NCBI GenBank assembly: GCA_020847555.1 | Contig: JADLBT010000046.1 | Location: 1-25,016, forward strand | Origin: Gemmataceae bacterium | Lineage (GTDB): Bacteria > Planctomycetota > Planctomycetia > Gemmatales > Gemmataceae | Direction of reading: 5' to 3' | DNA: 25,016 nucleotides | In this document: piece after piece, positions 11,428 to 19,157 of the stretch | How the letters are laid out: each line of letters opens with the position of its first letter | Numbering within the stretch: the stretch's first letter is position 1 | Program-made: the position numbers and the translations under genes | The notes under the pieces: generated by a model | Database searches by the model: none | What the model was told of the DNA's origin: nothing | Seen by the model: only the letters and a program-made list of their open reading frames with translations

Positions 11428-12172
11428 ACTGGCGAACGACCAGGATGTTCAGCCGGTCACACCCGACGAGGCTCTTCGCGGGGATCGGCCCGGCCTGGAG
11501 GGCCGCGTCCAGGGCCGGCAAGAACGTCGTCTCCAGCAGTCCGAACTGCTCCGGCGGCGCCGGCGTCGAGACCAGCACGGTCACGCTCGGGGCCGGCTGG
11601 CTGAGCAGCCGGTGAAGGTACTGCAAGAACGTCTGCCCCTCCCGCGGCAGTGGCACGAATGTGTAGTGCCAGTAGTACACGGTCGTGTAGCCGCTGGCGG
11701 TCGTCCGGACCCGGAAGCGCTGGGCCGGCCGCTTCTGGGCCGCTCCATCGAGGTACACGACTTTCTTGGCCGCGTCGTCCTCGGGCGCGCCGGCGACGTC
11801 CCGGATGCACACCTCGGGGTGGTGCTTGCGGTCCTCCCCCAGCCGGGAGTGGACCAGGTAGACCTCGACCGGGTACGGCATCGCCCGCGACTGGAACTGC
11901 CGCAGGGCCATGTCGTCGGCGTGGAACGGCAGGATGGCGCGGACCGCCTTTTCCCGCGGGCTTGCGCTCCCCTGCCAGACCACCGCGGCCGGGTCGGTGC
12001 TCTGCGACGAGGGGGAGCCACGGAGCGTCAGCGGCAGGTCCGCGAGCGGCCGGGCCAGGGCGGGGTAGGCGTGTTCGGGAGCAGCGCTGACGTGCAGGTA
12101 GAGAGCCAACTGGGCGGCGAGAGTGACGCCGAGGCACCCGGCGGCCCACGTCAGGCGGCGGTTCAGGCGCAT
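11426..12172 (-). CDS. EpsI-like exosortase-associated protein
   Basis: 248 residues. The ATG at 12172 lies inside the end of the exosortase gene (10-base overlap, ATG...TGA), which indicates translational coupling. Residues about 8-30 form an N-terminal hydrophobic anchor; the rest is predicted to be outside the membrane. Family signs are HHPEVC (117-122), matching the HxPExC motif of EpsI proteins, and GYTTVYYWHYTF (161-172), matching the conserved aromatic strand near the middle of the domain. EpsI-like domains occur next to or fused to exosortases and are linked to exopolysaccharide and PEP-CTERM sorting; their biochemical role is not well settled. The frame is open far upstream of the ATG, but that stretch lies antiparallel in frame sense to the exosortase and is not coding. 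Confidence 0.85.
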   Translation of the reverse strand: MRLNRRLTWAAGCLGVTLAAQLALYLHVSAAPEHAYPALARPLADLPLTLRGSPSSQSTDPAAVVWQGSASPREKAVRAILPFHADDMALRQFQSRAMPYPVEVYLVHSRLGEDRKHHPEVCIRDVAGAPEDDAAKKVVYLDGAAQKRPAQRFRVRTTASGYTTVYYWHYTFVPLPREGQTFLQYLHRLLSQPAPSVTVLVSTPAPPEQFGLLETTFLPALDAALQAGPIPAKSLVGCDRLNILVVRQ

Positions 12173-13062
12173 GGGAGCGGCTCCTTGTTGCGAGCGGGCC
12201 AAAGGCGGCCGAGCCACAGACCGGCGAGGCCGAACAGCGCCAGCCCCAGCGGCAGCGTCAGCAGGGCCGGGACGTCGTGGAGCCACGACGCCACCCACCC
12301 GCTCCCGAACCAGCGCACCCCCAGGGCCATGAGGACGACCCGGAAGGCGTTGGCCAGGATGGCGATCGGGACCGCTGCCAGGATCAGCAGCAGGCGGAAC
12401 AGGATCGGCTTGCGGAACAGGTGGCCGCCGAGGGCGCCGAGGGCGACGAACGCGACGATCTGGCGCAGGCCGCTGCACTCGGGGGCGACGAGCAGGTTGT
12501 CCGGAATGCCGGCGACGTAGAGTGCGTGGCCGCGCCGGTAACACACCACGAACAGATCGAGGATCGCGGCGCTGACGGCGGTGACCAGATCCTGCAACTG
12601 CAGGGCGGCGAAGTTCGTCCACGTCAGCGGCAACGGGAACATGAAGAACAGAAAAAGGATCGGGAACGTGAATCCCGCCGCCCACCGCCTGCCCCCGGCC
12701 GTCACCGCCAGCCCGCGGAGCACCAGACCCAGCGCGACGAAGTCGAGCGGCGGCCAGGCGATGAAGACCGCCGGGATGTGGAGGATGCACCCGAGCAGCA
12801 GCGGGATGGCCCCGAGTCCGGCCTCGCCCTCGGCTGGGACCGGCGTCTGGGAGGCGTACCGCCATGCCAGCCAGAGGCTGACCGGCAGGACGAGGAACCC
12901 GTGGGAGTAGTTCGGATCCCGGTTCCACACCTCGACCAGTTGCAGGAGGGTGGGGGCGAACAGCAGCAGCAATAGTCCGCCAAGCACAGCGGGCCAGGCC
13001 CACCGGAAGAGCGGCGAGGGTTGCGAGCCGGGAATCGCGTCGGTTGAGGCGCTCATCAGCAT
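12163..13062 (-). CDS. Exosortase (PEP-CTERM sorting transpeptidase)
   Basis: 299 residues from the ATG at 13062. An alternative ATG is at 13056 and a GTG at 13077; none has a clear ribosome-binding site, so the exact start is uncertain. The protein is a polytopic membrane protein with about eight hydrophobic segments. The N-terminal NRDPNYSHGFLVLP (47-60) is typical of exosortases. The catalytic triad is visible: C196 in APECSGLRQ, R241 in ANAFRV, and H262 in LHDVPALL. The enzyme is expected to cleave near the PEP motif of exported proteins at the cytoplasmic membrane and process their C-terminal tails. It overlaps the EpsI-like gene. A PEP-CTERM protein is encoded at 23497-24447, a plausible substrate. 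The exact exosortase subfamily cannot be assigned by eye. Confidence 0.92.
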   Translation of the reverse strand: MLMSASTDAIPGSQPSPLFRWAWPAVLGGLLLLLFAPTLLQLVEVWNRDPNYSHGFLVLPVSLWLAWRYASQTPVPAEGEAGLGAIPLLLGCILHIPAVFIAWPPLDFVALGLVLRGLAVTAGGRRWAAGFTFPILFLFFMFPLPLTWTNFAALQLQDLVTAVSAAILDLFVVCYRRGHALYVAGIPDNLLVAPECSGLRQIVAFVALGALGGHLFRKPILFRLLLILAAVPIAILANAFRVVLMALGVRWFGSGWVASWLHDVPALLTLPLGLALFGLAGLWLGRLWPARNKEPLPCA

Positions 13063-14474
13063 GGGGGGTGGAGGCACCAGTCACACGGTGGTCGGTTCGT
13101 TGTTTCCGCCGGGGTTCGCACGGAAACGGCCACGATTCTGCTGGCAAACGGCGGGCCAGAAGAAGTAGGCTCGTCTCGTTTGTGGCGTTACCCTTGCAAT
13201 TTCTTGTAGTTGCGCCGCACGACCCGCGGCGGCAGTTTGGGTTCTCGTGTGTGAACGCTTCTTGCGTTGACGGGGGGTAACAGGGAGCGCAAACGCTCGT
13301 TAACACCCTGCCCCGGTTTCACTCAGGAGGCCAGACCGAGCGGCACTCGGGGCACTCCTGAATACGTTGACCCTCTCCGCGGTGGTCTGCAAAGGAGCCA
13401 GGACCGGGAGAGGTTTCGGCGGAAGGCTCTCGGCGAACTCGGCGGACCCGAGAGGCAGAAAGCGAAGGTATCAACCTGTCGAAAGACGGACCTGCTTCGG
13501 AATCCCTTGCAAACTGCCCGGGGAACAAACGCCTGTTAGTACTGAAAGTTATACAGCGGTCCGGCGAGGTCCCGCAAGGGAAATCCTGGCGAATTTACTC
13601 AGGCGCTGGCCCATCTCCTTCACAGTCCGGGGGAGTGAGGGTAAAGCCCACGGGCGGCGCCCCGTGGGGCAAGCGCCAGGGACTTGGCCCACGGGACGCC
13701 GCCCGTGGGCTTTCCAGAGTCCCTGGCACACCATCAGGGTTAACCAGATCGCGTACAAAGCGGCCTTCTCTCGCCTGGCGGAAGGAGCGAAAAAGTGCTC
13801 GTACTGTTTGGTGGCAAAAGAATCCTCCTGAGCATACCTCCTCATTTTTCCTGGACCGTAAACCCGCTTGCGCAGCCGCTTTGGCCCGAGCAAACATGAG
13901 TTTGCCGCACCACGGACTCGATCCGAAGAGATTGCCGGCACGATGAGTTACGCAGGACAGACCGGAATCTGTTGAGTCCGGTTGCTGGAAGGCTTTGGAG
14001 CAAGATCGGGAGGCGGTTATGGTGAGAATAGCGGTTAATGTTCTGCCGTGCAAAAATGAAGTCGCGACAAAACCTGTGTTGCGGGAGTTTATCCCTGTAA
14101 ATGGACGACGTACAGGAATGGAAACATTATAACCTGACACAGCGTACAAAAAGGAGGCCACCAGCTGGGATTCCCAGCGAATGCAGGTGATTTGAGGGCA
14201 CGGCACGATTGTTGCTAGTGTTGCAGCGACTGGAACCTTTCGTTCGCTTTATCGTGGATTCATCGCTGGTCCCACGAACTCCTCGAGGGCGCTGCCACAG
14301 GGAGGTGTTGCCGTGCAGGCGTACATTCCGTCCGCACTCCCTTGCCCTGCTCTCCCCCCTCTCGGTGGGGCTTGCAAGCAACGGGCAGGCAGTCACCCTT
14401 TCGCACCCCTCCGGCGCCGCGGTTGCCCTGCAGGACGCAACCCGGGACTGGCTGAGGTCGGCAAGGGACTTCAC
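13063..14474. other. Long intergenic region, about 1.4 kb
   Basis: This follows the exosortase start and must hold its promoter. Short frames exist in all six phases, but none has both a ribosome-binding site and the strong G/C third-position bias of the neighbours. Visible structures are a nested hairpin at 13323-13361, the large composite palindrome at 13643-13713, a 7-bp-arm palindrome at 14164-14178, and an orphan AAGGAGG at 14151-14157 with no start codon at the right distance. It may contain decayed genes or an untranslated RNA, but I cannot support a specific one. Confidence 0.5.
13643..13713. repeat. Composite palindrome holding two copies of the dispersed hairpin
   Basis: Arms 13643-13673 and 13683-13713 pair at 29 of 31 positions around a 9-base loop. 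Each arm contains its own smaller hairpin with the CCCACGGG / CCCGTGGG core: 13647-13668, and 13687-13710 with perfect 9-bp arms. An alternative pairing of 13675-13684 with 13718-13727 is also perfect. The element looks like two dispersed palindromes in inverted orientation. Confidence 0.85.
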
Positions 14475-14771
14475 ATGAGCGAACCGCGGCGGGTTGTGCG
14501 GTTTCGGCCGCACGGAATCGGCCACTCCCACGTTGACGAGGTGTTGCAGAAACTAATCGCGGAAACCATCCTGGAGGGTGAGGTTGTTGCCGTGACCAGT
14601 GACAGCCGAGCGCCCAGCAACCACCTGGGCGTTCGTGTCAGGGGGGGCGAAGACCGCGCGATCATCCTCCAGGAGCAGTCCCCGAAGGGCGTTGCTGTAC
14701 CGGGCTCTGCCGCCGGAGCGAGCCCAACGGGACCGCTCTCTCCGAGTCCGGAAGACCGAAAATTCGTATGA
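14475..14771 (+). CDS. Possible small protein of 98 residues, unknown function
   Basis: The ATG at 14475 has AAGGGA six bases upstream. The first 65 or so codons show high G/C at third positions, like known genes nearby, and encode a balanced sequence with alternating hydrophobic and charged residues (for example HVDEVLQKLIAETILEGEVVAV). The last 30 residues are Pro/Ser/Gly-rich and less protein-like. The frame is open upstream to 14313, but that extension looks non-coding. I recognise no family. It lies 472 bp upstream of the acyl amino acid synthase gene on the same strand, so it may or may not belong to that cluster. Confidence 0.4.
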   Translation: MSEPRRVVRFRPHGIGHSHVDEVLQKLIAETILEGEVVAVTSDSRAPSNHLGVRVRGGEDRAIILQEQSPKGVAVPGSAAGASPTGPLSPSPEDRKFV

Positions 14772-14779
14772 GGGTTATC

Positions 14780-14808
14780 TTGACACTGCCGCGGATTCCT
14801 TAAACAAT
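14780..14808 (+). promoter_or_regulatory. Candidate sigma-70-type promoter
   Basis: A perfect TTGACA (14780-14785) is followed after 17 bases by AACAAT (14803-14808, four of six matches to the -10 consensus). It points toward the acyl amino acid synthase gene but lies about 440 bases upstream, so it would give a long leader. Weak evidence. Confidence 0.25.
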
Positions 14809-15170
14809 GAAACGTAATATCTTTCACGACCCGCCCGGAACCACACCCTATTCTCATCCAGACGTGCGGCAAGGTGGGAAAAGTCTCCAACCTTTGGCCA
14901 GATCTTCTCCCAAATCGGGTTGAGATTTTGTCCGAGTTGGGATAGTACCCGTTTGGACTCTATTCCCGGATCGAAATAGTCCGTTAATGACTCGAAACTC
15001 GCAGGGCCATAAATCGGTCCAGGCTGCTCGCCCCCTGTTGCACTCGCAGGACTCCCAAAAGACGGCTCGACTGGCGGACACCGGAGAGGCGGCGACGTTC
15101 GTTCCTCGCACGGCCAGGCCGTGCTTGTTGTCCGGGCACCTTCCCCTTCAAACCAGGGTGCCGCGGATTG

Positions 15171-15201
15171 GCAGTGACTCCTTCTCGACTCGTTGTCACT
15201 G
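15171..15201. promoter_or_regulatory. Inverted repeat upstream of the feeM-like gene (shared motif, site 1)
   Basis: Arms CAGTGAC (15172-15178) and GTCACTG (15195-15201) are perfect complements. Blocks GCAGTGAC (15171-15178) and CGACTCGT (15186-15193) recur at 16116-16137 with spacing 6 instead of 7. It ends 42 bases before the start codon and could be an operator or RNA hairpin. Confidence 0.4.
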
Positions 15202-15243
15202 ACGACAAGGTGGTCTACAGCGTTCAGGGGTTAACCGGCAATC

Positions 15244-16101
15244 ATGAACAACATGCTCTCCCCGCTGCACACTCAGGTGTTGGTTTGCTTTCCCACCTCC
15301 ACCGGGAGCGAGGCTCAGGCCATTCTCCGGGATCACCCAGGGCATCCCCGGCCCCTGGCGGTTCCCGGCATCTCTCGACCCGTCGAGGTCAAGATCGCCT
15401 CCACTCCTGACGAATGGCGGCAGGCGTTTCAGCTCGTCCGCCACAACTACCTGGCCAGCGGCTACGAGGCTCCATCGCCCAAGCTGGTTCGCTTCACCCC
15501 CTACCACGCTCTGCCGGACACGACCGTTTTCGTGGCCAGGCACCAGGGCCAGGTTCTGGCCACGTTTACCCTGGTTCCGGATAACACCCTGCTGGGGTTG
15601 CCGCTCCAGACGATCTACCCCGAGGAAATCGGCCAGCTCCGCCGGGAGGGTCGGCGCCTGGCGGAGGTCACCTCCCTGGCCATGCGAGATCTGGACCAGC
15701 GGGAATTCCTCCAGGTCTTCACCGCGATGATCCGGCTGATGAAGCAATACCACGTCCGGCAAGGCGGCGACACCTGGGTGATCGCGGTCAACCCGAAGCA
15801 CCGTAACTACTACTGCAAGGGGCTGGGGTACGCCCCGCTGGGGCCGTGCCGCGCCTACGAGGCGGTCGAGGGGGCGCCGGCCGAGGCCTATGTGCTCGAC
15901 CGGCACCAGATGCGGAGAGACGCCCCGAAGAAGTACGCGGAACTCTTCGGCGCGCCCTTGCCCGGGGACGTCTTGACGGCGGCGGAGATGCCGGCGGAGG
16001 TGATCCGGGAACTGGCCGAGCAGTCGAGCCAGACCGCTGTTGAGGCCGTGGAGGACATTCTGGCCGAGGTCGAACATCAGGGCAGCCCCCGGCGGTGGTA
16101 A
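15244..16101 (+). CDS. N-acyl amino acid synthase (FeeM-like, GNAT-fold)
   Basis: 285 residues. The family transfers a long fatty acyl chain from acyl-ACP to the amino group of an amino acid such as tyrosine, giving N-acyl amino acids. Landmarks are NYLASGYE (68-75) in the N-terminal part of the domain, GRRLAEVTSLAMR (136-148) with E141 in the conserved strand, and AVNPKHRNYYCKGLGYAPLG (181-200), the hallmark C-terminal strand and loop, followed by a region that includes VEGAPAEAYVLD. The related exosortase-associated acyltransferase family has the same fold, so that name is an alternative; an exosortase locus lies 2 kb away on the other strand. The ribosome-binding site is weak (CAGGGG, 13 bases upstream), so the second Met at 15253 is possible. 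It is the first gene of an eight-gene plus-strand block. Substrate cannot be read from sequence. Confidence 0.78.
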   Translation: MNNMLSPLHTQVLVCFPTSTGSEAQAILRDHPGHPRPLAVPGISRPVEVKIASTPDEWRQAFQLVRHNYLASGYEAPSPKLVRFTPYHALPDTTVFVARHQGQVLATFTLVPDNTLLGLPLQTIYPEEIGQLRREGRRLAEVTSLAMRDLDQREFLQVFTAMIRLMKQYHVRQGGDTWVIAVNPKHRNYYCKGLGYAPLGPCRAYEAVEGAPAEAYVLDRHQMRRDAPKKYAELFGAPLPGDVLTAAEMPAEVIRELAEQSSQTAVEAVEDILAEVEHQGSPRRW

Positions 16102-16115
16102 CATGGCCTAGACTT

Positions 16116-16140
16116 GCAGTGACGAAATCCGACTCGTCAC
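16116..16140. promoter_or_regulatory. Inverted repeat upstream of the ABC permease gene (shared motif, site 2)
   Basis: Arms GTGACGA (16119-16125) and TCGTCAC (16134-16140) are perfect complements. The blocks GCAGTGAC (16116-16123) and CGACTCGT (16130-16137) repeat those at 15171-15193. It lies in the 81-bp gap between the acyl amino acid synthase and permease genes. Confidence 0.4.
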
Positions 16141-16182
16141 ACCCTGCGCCGATCAGGCGCACAACGTAGGTGAGGACAAGCT

Positions 16183-17310
16183 ATGTGGTTGCTCGCCATC
16201 AAGGCGATGCTGGCCGACCGCGGTAAACTGCTCACGTCGCTGCTGGGGGTGAGCTTCGCGGTGGTCCTCGTCAACCTGCAGGGCGGGCTCCTCATCGGGC
16301 TGATCAAGAAGGCGAGCCTGCTGATCGACTACGGTCAGGCCGACATCTGGGTCGGCCACCGCCACACGAACAACGTGGACATGGGCAATTTCATCCCCGA
16401 ACGGTGGGTACACCGTATCCGCGGCGTGGAAGGCGTGGAGCGAGCGGAACCTTATCTGGTCGCGGCAGGACAGGCTTGCATGCGCGATGGGCGGTCCGAG
16501 ATCGTCCTGGTCGTCGGCTGTGATCCGGCCAGTCTCCTGGGGAATGCCTGGATCATGGCGGAAGGGGATTCCCGAGATATTCGCCGCCCTGACGCCATCC
16601 TGGTCGATGTTCATGCGGCCGACAAGCTTGGCAACTGCCAGATCGGTGACGTTCTGGAAATCGACAACCAGCGAGCTGAAGTTGTCGGGATGACCAGGGG
16701 AATCGTCGGCTTCACGAACAACCCCTACATCTTCACCACGCTCGAGCGGGCGCGGCGGTCCACCCACGGGGTGCCCGCCGGTCAATGTTCCTATTTTCTG
16801 GTGAAGGCCAGGCCGGGTACGGACATCCAAACCCTGTGTGCCCGGATCCGCGAGCGGGTGCCCGACCTCGACGTCTACGACCGGGATGCCTACAGCTGGA
16901 CGTGCATGGAGTTCTGGCTCACGCGCACCGGGATCGGCATCAGTTTCGGCCTGGCGGCATTTCTGGGCTTGCTGGTGGGGCTGGCGGTCACGGCCCAGAC
17001 GCTGTATGCTTCCGTGAACGAACGCATCAAGGAGTTCGCCACCCTCAAGGCGATGGGGGCCGACGACCGTTGCATCGCGCGGTTCCTGCTGGCCCAGGCT
17101 CTGGGGACGGCTTCGCTGGGCTCGCTGCTCGGCGTGGCCAGCGCGATCCTCGCCGGCCGGTCGATGGACAACCCGATTGCGCCGGTTATCCTGACCTGGT
17201 GGGTGGCGGCGTTCAGCGTGCTGTTGATCGTACTCGTGTGCCTGCTTTCCGCCGGTCTTCCTTACCTGCGGATTCGACGGATCGACCCGGCCACGGTACT
17301 GCGGAGTTGA
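16183..17310 (+). CDS. ABC exporter permease, DevC/FtsX-MacB type
   Basis: 375 residues, start ATG with GAGGAC upstream. Topology fits the MacB/DevC type: a first membrane helix at about 16-40, a large extracytoplasmic domain (about 45-245), then three helices at about 250-275, 303-325 and 340-365, with the last domain matching the FtsX fold (for example NERIKEFATLKAMGADDRCIARFLLAQ). The C-terminal RRIDPATVLRS is a typical ending of this family. The ATPase and membrane-fusion protein genes follow directly, so the three should form one tripartite export pump. In cyanobacteria, DevBCA exports heterocyst glycolipids; here the position between lipid-tailoring genes suggests export of an acyl amino acid product. 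That link is inference. Confidence 0.88.
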   Translation: MWLLAIKAMLADRGKLLTSLLGVSFAVVLVNLQGGLLIGLIKKASLLIDYGQADIWVGHRHTNNVDMGNFIPERWVHRIRGVEGVERAEPYLVAAGQACMRDGRSEIVLVVGCDPASLLGNAWIMAEGDSRDIRRPDAILVDVHAADKLGNCQIGDVLEIDNQRAEVVGMTRGIVGFTNNPYIFTTLERARRSTHGVPAGQCSYFLVKARPGTDIQTLCARIRERVPDLDVYDRDAYSWTCMEFWLTRTGIGISFGLAAFLGLLVGLAVTAQTLYASVNERIKEFATLKAMGADDRCIARFLLAQALGTASLGSLLGVASAILAGRSMDNPIAPVILTWWVAAFSVLLIVLVCLLSAGLPYLRIRRIDPATVLRS

Positions 17311-17374
17311 ACGGGGGAGGGTGAGCCCGGCTCGCCCTCAGGCGCGGTGCGAGCGCATTGGCGGGCGAGGCCCC

Positions 17375-18241
17375 ATGCCAGTCTTCCTCCCAGCAATCGT
17401 GGCGCAGGGTCTGCACAAAAACGTTGGGGCGGGTTCGACCCGGGTGCCGATCCTCAAAGGGGTCAGTCTGACCGTGGACCGGGGCGAGACGGTGTTCCTG
17501 GCCGGGCCTTCCGGTAGCGGCAAGACGACGTTGCTGTCCGTCCTCGGCTGCATCCTCTCTCCCGACCAGGGCAAGCTGCAGGTTCTCGGTCAGGATGTGT
17601 CGAGCCTGACGCCCGAACAACGCACCAGATTTCGGAGGGATAACCTCGGGTTCGTTTTCCAGACCTTCAACCTGTTCCCGACGCTTTCCGCCCTCGACAA
17701 CATTTGCCTCGCGATGACCATCCGGGGCATCCCCCTGCGGGCGGCGCGAGCGCAGGCCAGGCAACTGCTGGACCAGGTCGCTCTCGGTCACCGTGCTCAG
17801 TTGCGCCCCGCCCAGCTCAGCGGCGGGGAGTGTCAGCGCGTGGCGATCGCCCGCGGCCTGGCCAACGATCCCGCCATCCTGTTCGCGGACGAGCCGACTG
17901 CCGCCCTGGACGCCGAGAACGGGCAGATTGTGTTACAGCTTCTGACGCGCCTGGTCCGGGAACGGACGGCCGCCCTGGTGGTGGTGACCCACGACACCCG
18001 CCTTTTCCCTTTTGCCGACCGCATCCTGCGAATGGAGGATGGACGGCTCGCGGAGGAGGGGAACCTACCCCGCGTGCCGTCGGCCGCCGACGTCAACAAG
18101 GAACTGTTCCATGAAGACGGTCATGATGCTCTTCCTGGTTCTCATCAGCCTGGGGGGGGTCGGCACCCACTTCGCCCTGCGGAGCGAACCGGAGCGAGCG
18201 AGCCCGGGTTCTCAGAAGACCGGCCGGGCCTATTGCCCTGA
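17375..18241 (+). CDS. ABC exporter ATPase, DevA/LolD/MacB type
   Basis: 288 residues from the ATG at 17375, with GCGAGG four bases upstream; a GTG at 17321 sits directly on a GGGGGAGG and is less likely. Walker A GPSGSGKT (44-51), Q96 in the Q-loop, signature LSGGECQRVAIARGL (148-162), Walker B AILFADEPTAALD (167-179) and H-loop VVVTHD (202-207) are all present, so the enzyme should be active. The fold normally ends near residue 230-240 (MEDGRLAEEG). Here the frame stays open 131 bp into the membrane-fusion gene, giving a Gly/Pro/His-rich tail of about 43 residues that looks like out-of-frame translation. Either the stop codon was lost or the tail is a genuine overlap. It acts with the flanking permease and fusion protein. 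Confidence 0.92.
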   Translation: MPVFLPAIVAQGLHKNVGAGSTRVPILKGVSLTVDRGETVFLAGPSGSGKTTLLSVLGCILSPDQGKLQVLGQDVSSLTPEQRTRFRRDNLGFVFQTFNLFPTLSALDNICLAMTIRGIPLRAARAQARQLLDQVALGHRAQLRPAQLSGGECQRVAIARGLANDPAILFADEPTAALDAENGQIVLQLLTRLVRERTAALVVVTHDTRLFPFADRILRMEDGRLAEEGNLPRVPSAADVNKELFHEDGHDALPGSHQPGGGRHPLRPAERTGASEPGFSEDRPGLLP

Positions 18242-19139
18242 CGGGGTCGCGGCCACCGGGATCGTCGAAGGCGCCACGCCCGAAATCGCCCTGCGGGCCG
18301 AGACGACCGGCCTCATCGCGCGCGTCTATCACCGCGAGAATGAGGAGGTCGCGAAGGGGACCGTACTGGTTGAGCTGAACAACGACGCCCAAAAGCAGCA
18401 GGTGGCCGTGGCCGAGGCCGAGGTAGCCGCGGCCCGGGCCGAACTGGATCGGCTGGTGAACGGCGAACGGCCGGAGAAGCGCAAGGCCCTGGCGGCGGTC
18501 GAGACGGCCCAGCGCGCCACCTACGAACTGGCGGAGGCCAACTGGAACCGATCGCGCGAACTCGCCTCCTCGAAGTCCATCAGTCGCGAGGAGGTCGATC
18601 ACAAATTCTTCGCGATGACCCGAGCTTTCGCCGAGCTGAAGCAGACCCAGGCGGAGCGTGCCCTGGTGGATGCTCCGGCGCGCGAGGATGAGGTTCGCGC
18701 CGCGACCGCGCGAGTCAAGGCGGCGGAAGGACGCCTGGGCCTGGCGCGGGCCGAACTGGCCAAAACGCGGTTGCTGGCCCCCTCCAGCGGGCGTATACTC
18801 CATCTGCGTGCCGAGCCGGGTGAAATGGCGGGGCCTGCCAGTCCCCAACCGATCCTCGTGATGGCGGATCTGTCGAAGCGGCGCGTGCGGGCCTTTGTCG
18901 AGGAGCTGGACGCCGCCCGGGTGCAGGTCGGACAGCATGCCGCCGTGACGGTGGACGGTCTACCCGGGCAGGAGTTCGTCGGCAAAGTGGGGTTGGTCCT
19001 GTCCCGCATGGGCAAACGCGCCCCCGAAACGAATGCGCCCGGCGAGTACAGGGATGTCTATTACCGCGAAGTGCTGATCGACCTCGAGCAAGCGTATTCC
19101 CTCCCGGTAAACCTCCGCGTTCGGGTGCGCATCAGGTAA
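18111..19139 (+). CDS. Membrane-fusion (periplasmic adaptor) protein, DevB/HlyD type
   Basis: 342 residues from the ATG at 18111, preceded by AAGGAA at a seven-base spacing; longer starts in this frame run through the ATPase gene. An N-terminal hydrophobic segment (about 4-20) acts as anchor. Residues about 50-93 form the first half of a lipoyl-like domain (RAETTGLIARVYHRENEEV). A long Ala/Glu/Arg-rich coiled coil spans about 95-215. The second lipoyl half (LAPSSGRILHLRAEPGE) and a beta-barrel follow. The C-terminus (LRVRVRIR) is typical of DevB. It should connect the DevC/DevA pump to an outer-membrane channel; no TolC-like gene is in the window. Its first 131 bp overlap the ATPase gene in another frame. 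Confidence 0.88.
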   Translation: MKTVMMLFLVLISLGGVGTHFALRSEPERASPGSQKTGRAYCPDGVAATGIVEGATPEIALRAETTGLIARVYHRENEEVAKGTVLVELNNDAQKQQVAVAEAEVAAARAELDRLVNGERPEKRKALAAVETAQRATYELAEANWNRSRELASSKSISREEVDHKFFAMTRAFAELKQTQAERALVDAPAREDEVRAATARVKAAEGRLGLARAELAKTRLLAPSSGRILHLRAEPGEMAGPASPQPILVMADLSKRRVRAFVEELDAARVQVGQHAAVTVDGLPGQEFVGKVGLVLSRMGKRAPETNAPGEYRDVYYREVLIDLEQAYSLPVNLRVRVRIR

Positions 19140-19157
19140 ACCTGCACAGGACAGGCC

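Larger units (their letters stand above)
14772..15243. other. Upstream region of the biosynthetic cluster, 472 bp
   Basis: No gene is visible. It contains a candidate promoter (14780-14808), an 8-bp-arm palindrome with T-rich tail at 15108-15131, and an inverted repeat (15172-15201) that shares two 8-bp blocks with the region before the ABC permease gene. Confidence 0.5.

Noticed and set aside
13319..13528. Minus-strand frame ending in CPEC, resembling a zinc-binding fragment
   Set aside because: Only one CxxC, no start signal, and the segment coincides with a nested hairpin (13323-13361), which explains the pattern.
13549..13845. Possible 98-codon minus-strand gene starting at 13845
   Set aside because: The first 45 residues look fairly protein-like, but third-position G/C is only moderate and the second half is translation of the composite palindrome, so it is more likely chance.
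13880..13960. Possible tRNA-like segment around a GGACTCGATCC sequence
   Set aside because: The T-arm consensus is not met, and no acceptor stem or anticodon arm can be drawn.
13595..14206. Minus-strand open frame of 203 codons in the long intergenic region
   Set aside because: Composition is not protein-like, it crosses the composite palindrome, and there is no ribosome-binding site.
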